Assembly: GCF_050948215.1 (NCBI RefSeq)
Contig: NC_135152.1
Coordinates: 6,110,310-6,174,309, forward strand
From: Halictus rubicundus
Lineage: Eukaryota > Arthropoda > Insecta > Hymenoptera > Halictidae
DNA: 64,000 nt
Reading direction: 5' to 3'
The notes below the pieces were generated by a model, which searched no databases, was not told the origin of the DNA, and was given only the letters and a program-made list of their open reading frames with translations. Made by a program: the position numbers and the translations under genes. Positions within the stretch are counted from its first letter, which is position 1. Each line of letters starts with the position of its first letter. Shown here in pieces: positions 44,292-56,780 of this stretch.

Positions 44292-44395
44292 TAAAAGCCA
44301 GGGGCCACCCTTCGTCTCATCATCTTTTCGCGCTCATAGCCGGGCATATCTGCCTGGAGCCAGGGCTCTGCTCCACTCTGCTCAGCTTCGCTACG

Positions 44396-44461
44396 CTCTG
44401 CTCTGCTCTCACTCTCCCCCCCCCCCCCCCCCTCTCCCTCTCTCTCACTCTCCTCTCCTCG
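44396..44461. repeat. CT-rich tract with a 17-C homopolymer
   Basis: Pure cytosine run at 44416-44432 inside CT/CTC repeats. The G-rich complement could form G-quadruplex or the C strand an i-motif. CTCTG-type units precede it at 44365-44410. Confidence 0.9.
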
Positions 44462-44814
44462 AGGAATCGCCTGGAAAACCTCCGTTTTCCCTCGGCCACC
44501 CCCTTCTCCAGGGGTCCTCGTCGTGATCCTGCAAACCCCCCTCGGCCAACCCCTCCCCCATCCACCCCTCGCGGCAAACTCTCCCAATGACGTAGCTTCC
44601 GTTCCTTCTCTACGTTCTGGAGCGACGTATTGATCGTCTCTCCGACTCTCCTGAAGAGCAGAGGAGCCACATGCCTGACACACCACCGCGGAGGGAAAAC
44701 GAAGAATGGAGAGAAAACGTGTCTAACGGAGAGAGTGATGGGGGGTGGTGAAACTGGGTGTACCTACCTACCTACCCCTCTGGTTTGCCACTGCTGCTCC
44801 GCTACTGCTACTGC

Positions 44815-44858
44815 CTCTGCTCTGCTCTGCTCCGCTCTGCTCTGCTCTGCTCTGCTGT
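44815..44858. repeat. (CTCTG)n pentanucleotide repeat
   Basis: About eight CTCTG/CTCCG units in a row. A looser cluster of the same unit is found 400 bp upstream (44365-44410). Confidence 0.9.
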
Positions 44859-44859
44859 C

Positions 44860-46355
44860 TTTGTTCGGGCTGGTCGACGGGAAAAATAGAGAACCGAATG
44901 GAATGGAAACAGTCACGTAGCCGGCTGCCACCGCCGGCAAAAACACCGGCCGACGACGATGGAAATCGAAAACCAACCCCCACGGTGCCGGCAACGAATT
45001 TTGGGTTGGATTAAAATAACGCGGTCGCGCCCCAGGGTGTTCGGTTCTGGCCGATGATGGCAGATCGTTTTGGGATCCCTCGAGTTTTTCATAATTTCGT
45101 CAGAGGTTGATCGGAATTGTCTGGACTAAACAATTTTGGAATTTGTTGGATTAATGTCAGGATCGATAGTATTTAAGGGAGAATCAAAAATACGAGACTA
45201 TGCGGGGGAATTTTCGGGTGGATTGCTTTTTCAGTAGAGAACGCTGCAAAGTGAACTGGGAACTTGGGAAAATTTGTTTTCCGAAACTAGTCCATTTTTG
45301 AAGATTGAATGCTATGATTTTTTAATGATTTTTGAACAAGCGCAGTCGTGTGAATCCCGTATCTATTTTCGAACATGTTGCCAGATATAGGGCCTTTAGT
45401 AACATTGCACAATTTTTCTCGCGATTAACACGATGGTACTAAGTATTAGTAACTTGAGGTTCGCGATAAACCTCGACTTTTCTGTTCGGGTTTCATGCAC
45501 ATGATAAATTTCTTAACTTCGCTTTTAATTTGTGAAACTGTTTGGGTCCGATTTTCGTTAGTCGACGCGCGTGAATGGTGACAAATTTCGGTCCATAGCG
45601 TCGCAAAAAAAAAATCCAACAGAGTCCAGTTTAGCGACTGGACAACCGATAAGGGCGAGGATCGCAAGTTAACTCGATAAATCGCCGGCTCGTCGTTCAG
45701 ACCGGTGTGTAACATCATCCTCGCATCATACGACACTCAACCAACATTCTGGCTGTCGTCCTCTACTCACGTGCAATACGTCTTCCACGGGTTTGCCCGG
45801 GCGTCGTCGCCTGCTACCCTCCGTGACGGCGATCAAACCTCCATCGCTCGTTCGGCAACTTCGAAGACACATTTTTTTTTTCTGGCCGCCGGTGTTCGTC
45901 GGTTTTATGACGAGTCCGCCGACCCGAAACGATCCGCCGAATGGACGATAAATCGTGTCGGTGCTGGCTTCATCCCTTCCTCGGCTTCCTGTTGCGCGGA
46001 AAAACTCGTTCGAGAGCCTCTGCCACGGATGCGCTAGAAATTTCAGATCAGAATTCGTCCGGAAGACAAATTAATTAAATGTACCGTTCAAGCTGCCTTC
46101 AGGAAACGAATGAAACTCTCCAAGTCTTCAATTAATCGTGAAAGGACTGCGAATTTCATGATTTTATTTTGCCAGACGATTTTGAGAATATTGCAGAATC
46201 GTGTACATGAATTTGTACCTATACGAACGTTTGAATAAATGAATTAAATATATAAGTTATTGCCAATTTATTGAAAGTATGCGAAGAAGGAACACATTTT
46301 TATTTAATGACCATTTTGCGCAATTGGAAAACTCGGAATCTATGTAAATCCGACC
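44860..46355. other. Intergenic, nothing recognised
   Basis: Mixed composition, with GC-richer DNA at 44870-45070 and 45540-46040. No gene, RNA or element identified. Confidence 0.4.
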
Positions 46356-46358
46356 TAA

Positions 46359-46589
46359 CCCGTATCACCAAAGTGGCGACCCTGGGGCGCCACTAAAAAT
46401 TGCTACATAATTATTCAAAATATTTTTTTGTATTAAACAGATGACTAAATATTTAAATATTGTAAGCGATTTAAGAAGAATTACATCAGGTTTACGAGCA
46501 TAGAATGAAAAACTTCAAATGAATTATAAATATTCCAGGTTGGAGGAAACGTTTGGTTTTCCAATTAAAGTAGTTCCGAGTACAAAGGG
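46359..46589 (-). mobile_element. TTAA-flanked MITE, copy 2 (inverted)
   Basis: Minus-strand relative of the element at 13268-13500. Exact TTAA at 46590-46593 and a decayed CTAA at 46355-46358. On the minus strand it begins CCCTTTGTACTCGGAACTAC and contains ATATTTTGAATAAT and GCAATTTTTAGTGGCGCC, as in copy 1. Length about 231 bp. No coding capacity. Confidence 0.65.
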
Positions 46590-46599
46590 TTAATATAAG

Positions 46600-47344
46600 A
46601 ACAAGTTTAATTCTATTCTCTTCATATGCACAATAGTAATTTTTGAATTTTGAAAGAATGAGAAAAATTACTAGTAAAGATATTTTTAAAATACTGTTGA
46701 ACAACTGGCCAAACGCAGCCGAACATCTGTGATCAAAACCGTCGACCACGCGAGTGTCAAATAATAAAATCCAGCTTTGTGAAGTTCTGTATGGGAGTGA
46801 CTGCATAATTGTTTCGAAAGTATCGCCATTGCGAGGTCCGGGCGAAGGACTCGGCTCGCAATTTTCCCCGGCGGCCGTTCCCGGGGAGAAAGAAACGTTA
46901 ACGACGGGTCCGGGTTGGATGCATTATACATTAACCCGGCTGTGCAGGAATTATGATCAGTTTATGGGCAGCGAGAGTGCCCGGGCCGAGCTCATAGACA
47001 CACCGTGGAACATGGCGGTTCGCGGGCTCGCGTTAGCAGACATCGTTTACGAGCAAGCTCTACCGGTAGTTAACGGACTGGCCCCCGCCAGTATTTATTG
47101 ATTAATTCATGGCGGGTCATCGCCGTAGAGTGCAATTTGCTCCGGCCTGCCTGACAAATAAGAGACCGTGTTTCGTTAAATGAAATGCCGGGGATGCAGG
47201 CCGTGCTAAATGGACACGATCGCCTTGGGGGCGAGAGCTCTAGGAAAATAGCTGTCTTGTGAGTCGTTCCCATCGTTTCGCTTCAAATGTTATGTCTGAT
47301 AAAAGCTTTGAAATCTTGGAAAAATTCCTCATCCTCCGGGAACC
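46600..47344. other. Intergenic, nothing recognised
   Basis: AT-rich then a moderately GC-rich segment (46800-47250). No domain-bearing frame. Confidence 0.4.
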
Positions 47345-48370
47345 CCTTAAACCCACCCTCTTTTTAGCACTCTTCTTTTCTATCGAAGGTCTGAAATTTT
47401 CAATAATTTTGCAGAGGAATGTGTGGAGACGATTAAAATATTGTGGTAGATAGAGGCTTTGGTACTTTAGAAAATATCCTCACCCCAACTAACCCTGGAA
47501 TTTTTTTCTAAAGCAGCTCTGCAATTTTTAGTAATTTTGAAAGGGAATGCACGAGGATAATTAAAACATTATTAATACTACCTTTACACCCACACTCTTT
47601 TAAGGACTGTTCTTTTCTATCGAAGGTCTAATTTAATCATTTTGGGAGAGGAATGTGTGGGGACGATTCAAATATTATGGTAGATAGAGGCTTTGGTACT
47701 TTAGAAAATATCCTCACCCCAACTAAACCTGGAATTTTTTTCTAAAGCAGCTCTGCAATTTTTAGTAATTTTGAAACGGAATGCACGAGGATAATTAAAA
47801 CATTATTAATACTACCTTTACACCCACACTCTTTTAAGGACTGTTCTTTTCTATCGAAGGTCTAATTTAATCATTTTGGGAAAGAAATGTGTGGGGACGA
47901 TTAAAATATTATGATAAATAGAGGCTTTGGTACTTTAGAAAATATCCTCACCCCAACTAACCCTGGAATTTTTTTCTAAAGCAGCTCTGCAATTTTTAGT
48001 AATTTTGAAAGGGAATGCACGAGGATAACTAAAATATTATTAATACTACCTTTACACCCACACTCTTTTAAGCACTGTTCTTTTCTATCGAAGGTCTAAT
48101 TTAATCATTTTGGGAGAGGAATGTGTGGGGACGATTAAAATATTATGGTAGATAGAGGCTTTGGTACTTTAGAAAATATCCTCACCCCAACTAACCCTGG
48201 AATTTTTTTCTAAAGCAGCTCTGAAATTTTTAGTAATTTTGAAAGGGAATGCACGAGGATAATTAAAACATTAGTAATATTATCCTCAAACCCAACCTCT
48301 TTTAAGCACCAGAAGTTCTTTTCTATCGAATTTCTACAATTCTCAATAATTTTTGTGAATGCTTCTAGAG
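47345..48370. repeat. 234-bp tandem satellite, about 4.3 copies
   Basis: The anchor AATGTGTGG(A/G)GACGATT occurs at 47418, 47652, 47886 and 48120, exactly 234 bp apart each time. Interior units are almost identical; the first and last are more diverged, as expected at array edges. Each monomer is itself a diverged dimer: the half starting TTCTATCGAAGGTCTAATTT aligns with TTCTAAAGCAGCTCTGCAAT, with matching GGAATG(T/C)...ACGA..ATTAAAA(C/T)ATTA blocks at spacings of 128 and 106 bp. No coding frame. Recent homogenisation is implied. Confidence 0.92.
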
Positions 48371-48379
48371 TCTATTGTG

Positions 48380-50870
48380 AAAGTATTAACCCTCATTTCA
48401 TGGTAGCCAAGGGTGAATCCATTTTTAGATTTTTAGATATTTTCAGATTTACTTCTGTGGGATAAAAATTCGAATTTAGATAAGACGTTTGTAACTCTGG
48501 ATCAAAATGGACCCAATTAAAATGTTTTCGGTTTAGAAATGCAAAGGTACTTTGTACTGGATTCAAAATTGAACAGATAATAAGAGACTAGGGAGGTCTC
48601 GAGCGAAAATAAAATTTACCTGCAAGAAGAAGCTTCACTGGATCCTAGCTGGAAGGTTCTTTCTCTGGACTCGAAGGTTTCTTGCACAGCGGAATTTTGT
48701 GCGGCCGACTAGATGAATGCGAGTACCTTGCTGAGATACACCTTCCTCGCGCGACTTCCGGCGCGGAGCCACAGCTATCTCGGATGAGGCGATGTCTTCG
48801 ACTGTGGCATCGCCTGTTGTATCGTGGAATGCTTCTGAAGGAAGGAACGTCCGGGCCCCGTGTCTTGAATAATAAACCGATCGCCAGTCGATTTCCTTTT
48901 CCATGCTACCACGCCGATTCGCATTCGTGGCTCGCCGGGCTTTCGAATCTCGGATCGGCCACGCCATAAAAGAATCGAGTCGGACTTCCTCCCGGCAACA
49001 TTCGCCGCTTCTGAGCCCCAACGGATTATGTCATCGACGGGGACCGCCGTCGCCTGAATGGACAATTTTTATTCCTGATTATTAAAAATGTCCGTCAAAC
49101 ATATCACCCATAAAATATTTTCGTTGAATGAATATTGAGTCAGAGGTTTTTGACACTGTTGGTGCCATTTTTGGTGCCATTTCTTGAATTGGACAGTTGA
49201 CAGACAGAGTTTGTGTATTTATAGCATTTTTAAATATGTAAGATTATTTCTAAATAGGGTGTTTCATTGAAATTTTAAGTAGTTACTCTATGCACGAATA
49301 TTTGTATATTAACCAGAGTTTCAACAGCTTCGATATTTTTCTGCGGCTGAAAAAAATTGAAACAGAGCCGTAAATAAATAAAATCGTATAAAGTAAAATT
49401 CCACTTTATCCGGCTCCACAAAGAATTCCTCAAGAAATTGGTCAATGCCGCAGACTTCAATTTCTCCAGGGTGCAAAAATTGAAACAGCACCATGGAGAA
49501 TACCACCAACGCTTCACCCATACGTGCGCGTAGAAACCAAGGAAAACGTATCAACGACTTTAAAGCGCCATCAGCAGAGGTAAAGAGGAGGTAAGACCAG
49601 AATCTCAGAGTTTCGTACAAGGGAGATTTGTTGAGGTGAATAGATTATTTAGGGCTGGGTGGCAGAAGAGCCAAACAAATTGCTCTCCGGCCAGCTCTCC
49701 GAATAAATACAACTCCCAGCAATAAAAGCTTAAGCGACTAAGCTAATGTTATTGAGATGAAGCCGAAAGCCAGGGTGGTGGGCGTGCTGGAATCCTCGAC
49801 AAGGAATTGCAATGCCGCCCACTTCGGCGAAATTTAGCTTTGTTCGTTTTCCTTCCCGTTTGAAAAATACACCCTCGCAAATTCAATTGCGGTCATGCCG
49901 CGCGACGGCCGCGGATTATACTAACTGCGAGCTGATTAATCGTCCTCGGAGGTCTTTTAACCTGCTGAAACTGTTCAGACACCTGAGATACGCCACGAAA
50001 AATACCACGGTTCCGAAAGAACACATTTTCTAACTTTTCCAAAAAATTCGATTCGAAAAATAACGAACATAATTGGACGAAATTGTCAACGGTAATCGCT
50101 GTAATAAACAGCCCATTCTGGATATTCCGAAAAAGCTTCTGTAAATGATTATTTTGACGGATGGGTATTAATATTTCGGTGAAAAATATTGGGAAACTTC
50201 TGCATTTTTCCGGCCCTAACGAGCAAAGTCGGCGCGCGCGAAAGTTGCTTACTTGAGGGACCATAAAATTTTTTGGCGAGTGGTTCTCGCTTTTAACGAA
50301 TAAAGCCCCGGCGAAAGCTCGCCTCGTATAAATTACCATGCGGCCACGCGGAAGTAACGAAAAACCCAGACGAATTCTTTTTCCGCGGCGCGCCGCGCCG
50401 GTGCAGCTTGTAAATAAATTGCTCGGTGCACCGTCGCGTGTGTTTCTGATACGCGGAAAGTCGCGCGGAGCGGCGAGCGTTCGACCTAAACGCGCGGATT
50501 CAGGCGATTTCTGCGAAGGTGGAGGGGGGCTCCGCCGGCGAATTTCTGCCTCGCGGAAACGCCTCGCGCTCTTTCGCTATTTATGAAACTCGAGTCGAAT
50601 GAATTCCCCTCTTCCGACCGATTTAATCCTTGTTTGCTGAATTATCTTGGCCCGGCCCCTCCGGGAATAGGGTCTGCAAATTGAACGAAACTTTGCTTTT
50701 GGGACGAGCGCCGTTTCAACGACCGTTCCCAATTATGTCGTGTACACAGCGCGGCTCGCGATTTTTATTGCTCCTATTTCATCGTCTTGCTCTCTCGTTT
50801 TGCCGGTCTTGCCAAGAATATCGCAGATCGCGAGATTCGGAATTTTTGTGCAAATTAACAAAGTTTTATG
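48380..50870. other. Intergenic, nothing recognised
   Basis: GC-rich islets at 48630-49060 and 50200-50830, AT-rich between. The motif GGATCAAAATGGACCC at 48501 resembles the GGGTCAAAATGGACCC palindromes elsewhere. No gene or RNA identified. Confidence 0.4.
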
Positions 50871-50871
50871 T

Positions 50872-51207
50872 ACAGAGTGTCCCGAAATGTTGTACTTTCT
50901 TGAAAACGGTCATTCCCGGGGTCATTTGGAATAACTTTTTCCTTTACGAAAATGTTCTCCGCAGTTTTGTTAAGTAGTTATTAACGAAAACCACGGACCA
51001 ATCAGAGCGTGGCTACGGCGAACGGATTCCGGCTCCGCCAACGCCATCGCCGCTCTCTTCTGTAACCGCGCTCTGATTGGTCCGAGTTTTTCGATAATAA
51101 CTCCTTAACAAAACCGCGGAGAATATTCTCACACAGGAAAAAGTTACTTCGATTGACCTCAGGAATCATTGCTTTCAAGGGAGCACAACATTTTTGGAAC
51201 ATCCTGT
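50872..51207. mobile_element. Fold-back element with ~150-bp inverted arms
   Basis: Left arm 50872 to about 51020 and right arm about 51055-51207 are inverted copies. Both contain AAATGTTGT(A/G)CT, CTTGAAA, AACTTTTTCCT, ATTCTCCGC.GTTTTGTTAA and GGACCAATCAGAGCG. The ends ACAGAGTGTCCCGAAATGTT and (complement) ACAGGATGTTCCAAAAATGT are also related. A GC-rich, about 35-bp centre separates the arms. No coding capacity. Each arm carries an ATTGG/CCAAT box. It is a MITE or fold-back transposon; the superfamily is undetermined. Confidence 0.75.
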
Positions 51208-51214
51208 GGAAGTA

Positions 51215-52080
51215 TGTCTAAAGGAGTGTACTGCAGTTTTCTTTCGATACAAGGCGATGGCTCGGGGCGGCTTTCGTCGTATTTCGAATGACGATGCCTG
51301 TGCGGCTACTACATAAAAGTATTAACACGCTTATACGTGAACGTAAATTAGTAACTATCGACGCGAGTCTCCAAACAATTCTCATGTAAAATCGAATTCT
51401 ATCGTAAATTGAATTCTCAAAATGAGGGTAACTCCAGAAACAATTTCCACTTGAAATCCATTCAGAAATTTGTTCAACGGGACGAATCTCGAAAAATCCT
51501 TCTATTCCATCGCGAGCGACCCCGCACAAAAAACAAGAAGAGACAATGAAACTATCGAAGAACAGAATCAACAAAGCAATCGATCGTCGCCCAAGTCACC
51601 GTCAGACGACCACCCCCATAGCTGAGGTCTCTGCGAACCTTGTGTAAAACACACCCCACACCCCTGCACCCTTCATACCGGAAACGTTGCCTGTCGCATC
51701 GATTCGTCGATATTGGCAAAGTTGACCGGTTAATCCGGTCGGCGCGTAACATCCGACGAATTCTTGCGGTAGGTTGCATTAACGGGACCATAAATCATGG
51801 CGGGGGCAGAAGAATGGAGGGAAGTTGGAATCTGAGTGACGTCTAGTCAGAGAGAGCTCCTTGTCGTCGTTCGGGCTGTCCGAGTGCTCGCGGTGCCGAG
51901 AAACGAGGGTGGAAGAGCGAGGAGTCGGGGGTGGCAGAAGAGAGAGTTCTCTCCCGCAGGACGTTGACGCGGGTCCCGCGGGGCATTTTTGCGGATGAAA
52001 GGTCCGCCCTATCTTAAACTCGACGTAACAGGAGATTCCGTTTTCCTTCCTCCGGCCGCCCCTTTCATTTCCCACCCCTT
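51215..52080. other. Intergenic, nothing recognised
   Basis: Moderate composition; open frames without domains. Confidence 0.4.
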
Positions 52081-52084
52081 CGCC

Positions 52085-52440
52085 GTCCCCCGTCTCTCCC
52101 TCTCTTCAGCCCCTGTCACTCTTCAACCACCGTCTCTCTTCAGCCCCTTTCTCCCTTCAGCCCTGTTTCTTTCAGCTCTCTTGAGTCTTGTCTCACTTCA
52201 GCCCCTGTGTCTCTCCCGAGTCCAGAGTTGGGCAAAAGTTATTTCGAATGGAGAATAAAAAACTAAAGAATAAACCCATTTCAGACGCTACTCATTTTCC
52301 GAATAAAAATTTTCTTCGGCTCTGCCTCTCTTCAGCCCCTATCTCTCTTTAGCCTTGCATCTTCAGCTCTGTCTTTCTTCAGCCCCGTATCTCTTGAGCT
52401 CTGTCAGTCTTCAAGTTTGTCTCTCTCTCTCTCTCTTCGG
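52085..52440. repeat. CTCTTCAGCCCC-type minisatellite with an insertion
   Basis: Many imperfect units of roughly CTCTTCAGCCCCTGTCT occur at 52100-52220 and 52318-52440. They are interrupted by about 95 bp of unrelated AT-richer sequence (52221-52315) starting CAGAGTTGGGCAAAAG. Confidence 0.75.
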
Positions 52441-53469
52441 GCCTGTGTCTCTTCTTCACCCTCGCTCCCATTTTCACCCGGCGCGCCCTCGTTTTTTCCG
52501 GTTTCTCTCCCGGCGACCCCTTATTTCGCGGCCGGTCTCTCGAATCGACAAAACTAATATCGCGCGACAGATATTCGAGGTTCCCAAGATAGCATCCGTG
52601 AAGCGGTGGAAATCTCGCTTCTTCTTCCTCTTCTTCAGGGGTGGTGGTAGGAGTGACTTGAAAGCAGGACGATTTGCAACGATGTTACGGAATGATACCG
52701 AAACCTCGACAGTCCCGAGCTGCTACAAATATTCCACTCCTGAATTTCGGAGACGGTATCCCTGTTAACCCTCGTTTCGCCCCTCCACTGAATTTGTCGA
52801 TGCAATTTTTATATCGACCAATACTTACACGAGTTTTGCACCCACATTTGGATCCTAGGTGTGATTAATGTTGTGGAATAAATGAAATCGAGCAATCCAG
52901 CAGAGGTGTGTGTGTTGTAACATAACACGTAACGGCGATTATTTCACAATATTTAAAAAATCTACATTCTACGCAACATATTTTTCCAGTAGTGTAAATT
53001 ATTGTACAGAAACGTTGTTGCTCCAGATACCACTGCAGGGTTAATACTGAAGCGTTTGAACAAAATGGATCGGCTAGGGGATGATTCACCCCAGCGATAG
53101 AAAAAGCTCCGTCGAACTCCATTCGTGCCAGCTAGAACTGCTTCCGTAGGAGAGTTTTGCTTAACAGACACAGAAAGAGCAACAATATTGAGCTCGAACG
53201 GGGGTGGTTGCGGGGGTGGAACGGAAGAAGACGATCATTTGTCAGGACGAAGTGGACGCGAACGCGAACACGTTATCGCGGCCTTCCCGGGGCAATCTAT
53301 CGCGTGTCCTTTAACAGAAAGAGATTTCTGGCGAAAGGAGACAGTCGGCCGTCGATAGGAATACACGTTGCTACGGGAATAAACTTCCCCGGGCCGATGA
53401 ATTTTTGAGTGGGCGTGTCTCTCGCACAGAATCCCCCATAACTCGCTGCGGCGGCAGTGAAACTTGCAA
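52440..53469. other. Intergenic, nothing recognised
   Basis: GC-rich to about 52660, mixed thereafter. No gene, RNA or element identified. Confidence 0.4.
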
Positions 53470-53479
53470 TTTTCATCCC

Positions 53480-53830
53480 CCTTAAAATTCTCGTAGCCTC
53501 GCGGATAAATTAGAAATGAATTCCTGAAGGTGAAAATAGATTTTACTAGCAATTTTTGTCTTGTCACAAATTTGCACGAGCCCAGAGATAAATTGGGGAA
53601 AAATTTCTGACTGTAAAAATATATTTTAAGTTTTGAAAAATTTCTAGACCGATTTATAACTGTGCCAGCAATTTTTGTCTTGTCATAAATTCGCACATGC
53701 TCACAGATAAAGTATGAAAAAAATTCTTGCCAATAAGAATGTATGTAAAAATTGTTAGGCTGATGCCATACGAATTTTTGTCCTCGCAAGAATTCACTGG
53801 CACTTACGAATAAATTAAAAAAGAATTCTT
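53480..53830. repeat. Degenerate tandem repeat, ~120-bp unit, 3 copies
   Basis: GCAATTTTTGTCTTGTCAyAAATT occurs at about 53550 and 53670, and a diverged form (ATTTTTGTCCTCGCAAGAATT) near 53775. Each is followed by GCACrwGC and AGATAAA(T/G)T blocks. Confidence 0.65.
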
Positions 53831-53839
53831 AACAACAGA

Positions 53840-55990
53840 AACGTACATTATCCTTCAGAACATTATTAAACGAATACAGAATGTTCATTCCGTTTTTGAT
53901 CGACGCAAAGAGAGGCACGCTATTTTTAAACATTAACGCGTCAAGCTTCTAGCAACGTGAGGCAGCCTGCAAGGCTCTACTAGCTGTAAAAAAGTTCCAC
54001 GTTGCGCCAGAGCCATAAGAATTTTACGCTCTAATAACTACTGTTATAGACTGAGATAGCACGTAAGTGGAGCTTGCAAAATTGAAGATTTACGGTCATG
54101 TTTGTGCAAAGTTTGAAGTTCACCGACACGTGTTCCTTCTAATAAAATTTAGAAGAGTGAAAGGAACAATAACATTCCGAATGCACGAGGATCTCATTAG
54201 GTATGCGCACACTTCAATTCTTTCCGTCATCGTCTTCTGCCTGTTTATGACGCGAATACGATTTACCGTCGCCGATGCAACCTTACAGCTTGTTTATACC
54301 GAGTTTCGGAACTAATTTAATAAAGCCTATTCACGCGGAAAGTTTGAAGCGGCCGGTGCGGGGACGGCGCGCGATTTTAATTAAAAAAGTGGACGTTCGG
54401 TCCGGAACGAGGGGAGCAGAGTAAACGAAAGTGGAAATGGCTGTTCCGACCCGCCATTCCTCGATCTCCCCGAAAACCATCCTCCAAGTTCCCAATCATT
54501 AACCCGCGCGTGACGAGCGCGGGGCTGTTTTGACCCAACTGCATCTGTCGCAATTTATTTAGTCCCACAATTATTTAGGTGACGATACTGAGAGAACACA
54601 TGTCGAATTTTGTACTCAATTCCCCCTTAAAACATCCACACAAAAATAAATAAATAAGAATAATTCTATGTTTCTCTTCGTTTGTTTGATAGCCATCCTT
54701 GTGACGTGAAAATAACGAATATTTTTTAAGTGGATTCTGAGAACATAATTTTTAATAATATACGTTTGTGGTTTGCAAGATTTTTTGACTGTGAAAGAGA
54801 CTGCCAACATTAAATAATTTCGCTTGTCTTCATTTGTTTGAGTCATCTTTGTGACAAGAAAATTCTTTGATTGCAATTTTCGTTAAGAAGTTTTTGTGGT
54901 TTCAACTATCTTTTAATTATCAAATGGATCTCCCAAAAGTAAATACAGTGTTTGTTTAATAATCAGCTTTGTAGCATAAAAGTACCCAGAGGGATTTAGC
55001 TAATATTTGTTTTAAAAGTGATTTTGGGGACGTTCGGTTGTCCCTTTTGTTAAGAACTTCTAGTGACAAGAATAAATTGTGCAATTTCGCAGACGTTTGA
55101 TATCGATGTAACATACTTGCAACTTTCCGTCAATAGCATTTACCGAAAGCAAACCACTTCCAAGAGACATACATATACCCTTTCACTTAAAGCATCGCAT
55201 CACAGGGAATATCCAATATGGCTGCAGTTGGTGGCTGTATACGTTGCAATATACTATGTAAAAGATTGGAGCACTCCAATATTCCAAGCTGGTTCTTTTT
55301 GAACATTTTCCGCTGATGTAAAATATATTCCGGACTTTAGACGTTTCCGGGCCACAGTTACTCTGCGTCCTACGCCAACATACAAACGTGAACAATAACT
55401 TTTCATCCTGCAGAATGGGAACTTTCTTAGAAGACACATTTTCACTAAAATTACATACCATGGACCAGCGAAACATTTTCAAACTTTCGTCTGCACAATA
55501 AAATCGTAAAAATGATTTTATGGGATTGCGTAAATACTTCATAAAACTTTTATACGAAGCTTCTACACTAAACAATCCAAGTGAAATATTCGTAAAGGGA
55601 CTGTGGATTTTATGCTTTTGCTGGCAAAAATAAATTGGTGAAATATGGAGCAGTGGAAACGTTAAAAGAATTCATACGAATACTACTACGCTGTTTTCAA
55701 TTCATTAAAATTATTGAGTGAAAAAATATAACTTCATTATTATCCTATATTTCTCACAGTTGGTGTGGATAATTTTTATTTTGCTTACAGGTCTGAAATC
55801 TCGATTAATTCGCGACTAAATCGTCCTGTTATTTAAGAACAAACATTGTTCGAAAAATGAACTCTCGCCCAACACCGTAATACCATCAAAATATTAAAAA
55901 CGATCCTACCAACAAATAAAATCTACCGAGACCGTCATTCACTGAGGAACAAAAATTTATAGAAAATATTTAACAACCAGCAGCGACTTG
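53840..55990. other. Intergenic, AT-rich
   Basis: A two-unit diverged repeat (TCTTCrTTTGTTTGA...CATCyTTGTGAC) lies at about 54670-54720 and 54825-54865. No gene recognised. Confidence 0.4.
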
Positions 55991-56344
55991 GTATCACTTG
56001 GTAATAATAAATATCGACTCAGGGGTGCTCAATCAAGCCAAATATTTCTTTGACGTGATAAATCAAGAAACCCAAGGAAAAAGGCGGTTCAATCGCACCG
56101 TATCCTTCACTTCGATTAAATGGTCGATCACGGGTCAATTTATTCCGTCGAAAGAGACAAATAAAATCGACGACACGCGCGTCGAACACGCGTCGACCGA
56201 CATTAAAAATAACTGCGTCGGCGAACGGGATCGCTCCGTGAACACGAACGCGAAATGTAATCGTTTCGCGCCAACAAAAAGCGGATTAATTTCCTGGTGG
56301 TCGTGGAAGAAAAAGAGGGGAACAAAAAGTAACGCAACAGAGAC

Positions 56345-56400
<56 letters not shown>

Positions 56401-56780
56401 GAAAACCCGGTGAAATCCGTCGATCGCGCGCGCGTCGCGTGTTCGATTTGCAGCGCGAGCAGCAGGAGGCAGGATCGCGCGCCACTACTCTCTGTCACCG
56501 ACAAATTCATTTATCGCGTCGGCCGCTGAAAAAGATAAGTAAAAACCGCGATATATCTCGTACATACCTAACCACTCCCTGTTATTTACATATTCTTTAC
56601 ATATCCGGGCGCGCACGCATACGAGAGCCACACAGACCGCGACGGAACGACCTGTCGACGATCACGGATCTGTTACCTTACTTTTCTCACTTGTACGCGG
56701 TGAATCTGGTTCTGGAATCAATTCTAATTGCTTCATTTATCTTTCTAGAATCTGGAGACAGTCATCCGGTTGCTTTATGA
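55991..56780. other. Intergenic region with a long but unsupported open frame
   Basis: A 260-codon open frame on the + strand crosses the (GA)n tract, which contributes an Arg/Glu run. It lacks any domain, conserved motif or codon pattern like that of Dfd, so I do not call it a gene. Confidence 0.45.
56339..56401. repeat. (GA)n microsatellite
   Basis: About 60 bp of GA dinucleotides. Confidence 0.95.

Noticed and set aside
15383..52871. TGATTAAT Hox/Exd-like sites (for example 15383, 49933, 52862)
   Set aside because: This 8-mer is expected several times by chance in 64 kb of AT-rich DNA, and no clustering with partner sites was seen.
55998..56780. 260-codon open frame on the + strand
   Set aside because: It runs through a (GA)n microsatellite and has no motif, no repeat of known families and no splice context that suggests coding.
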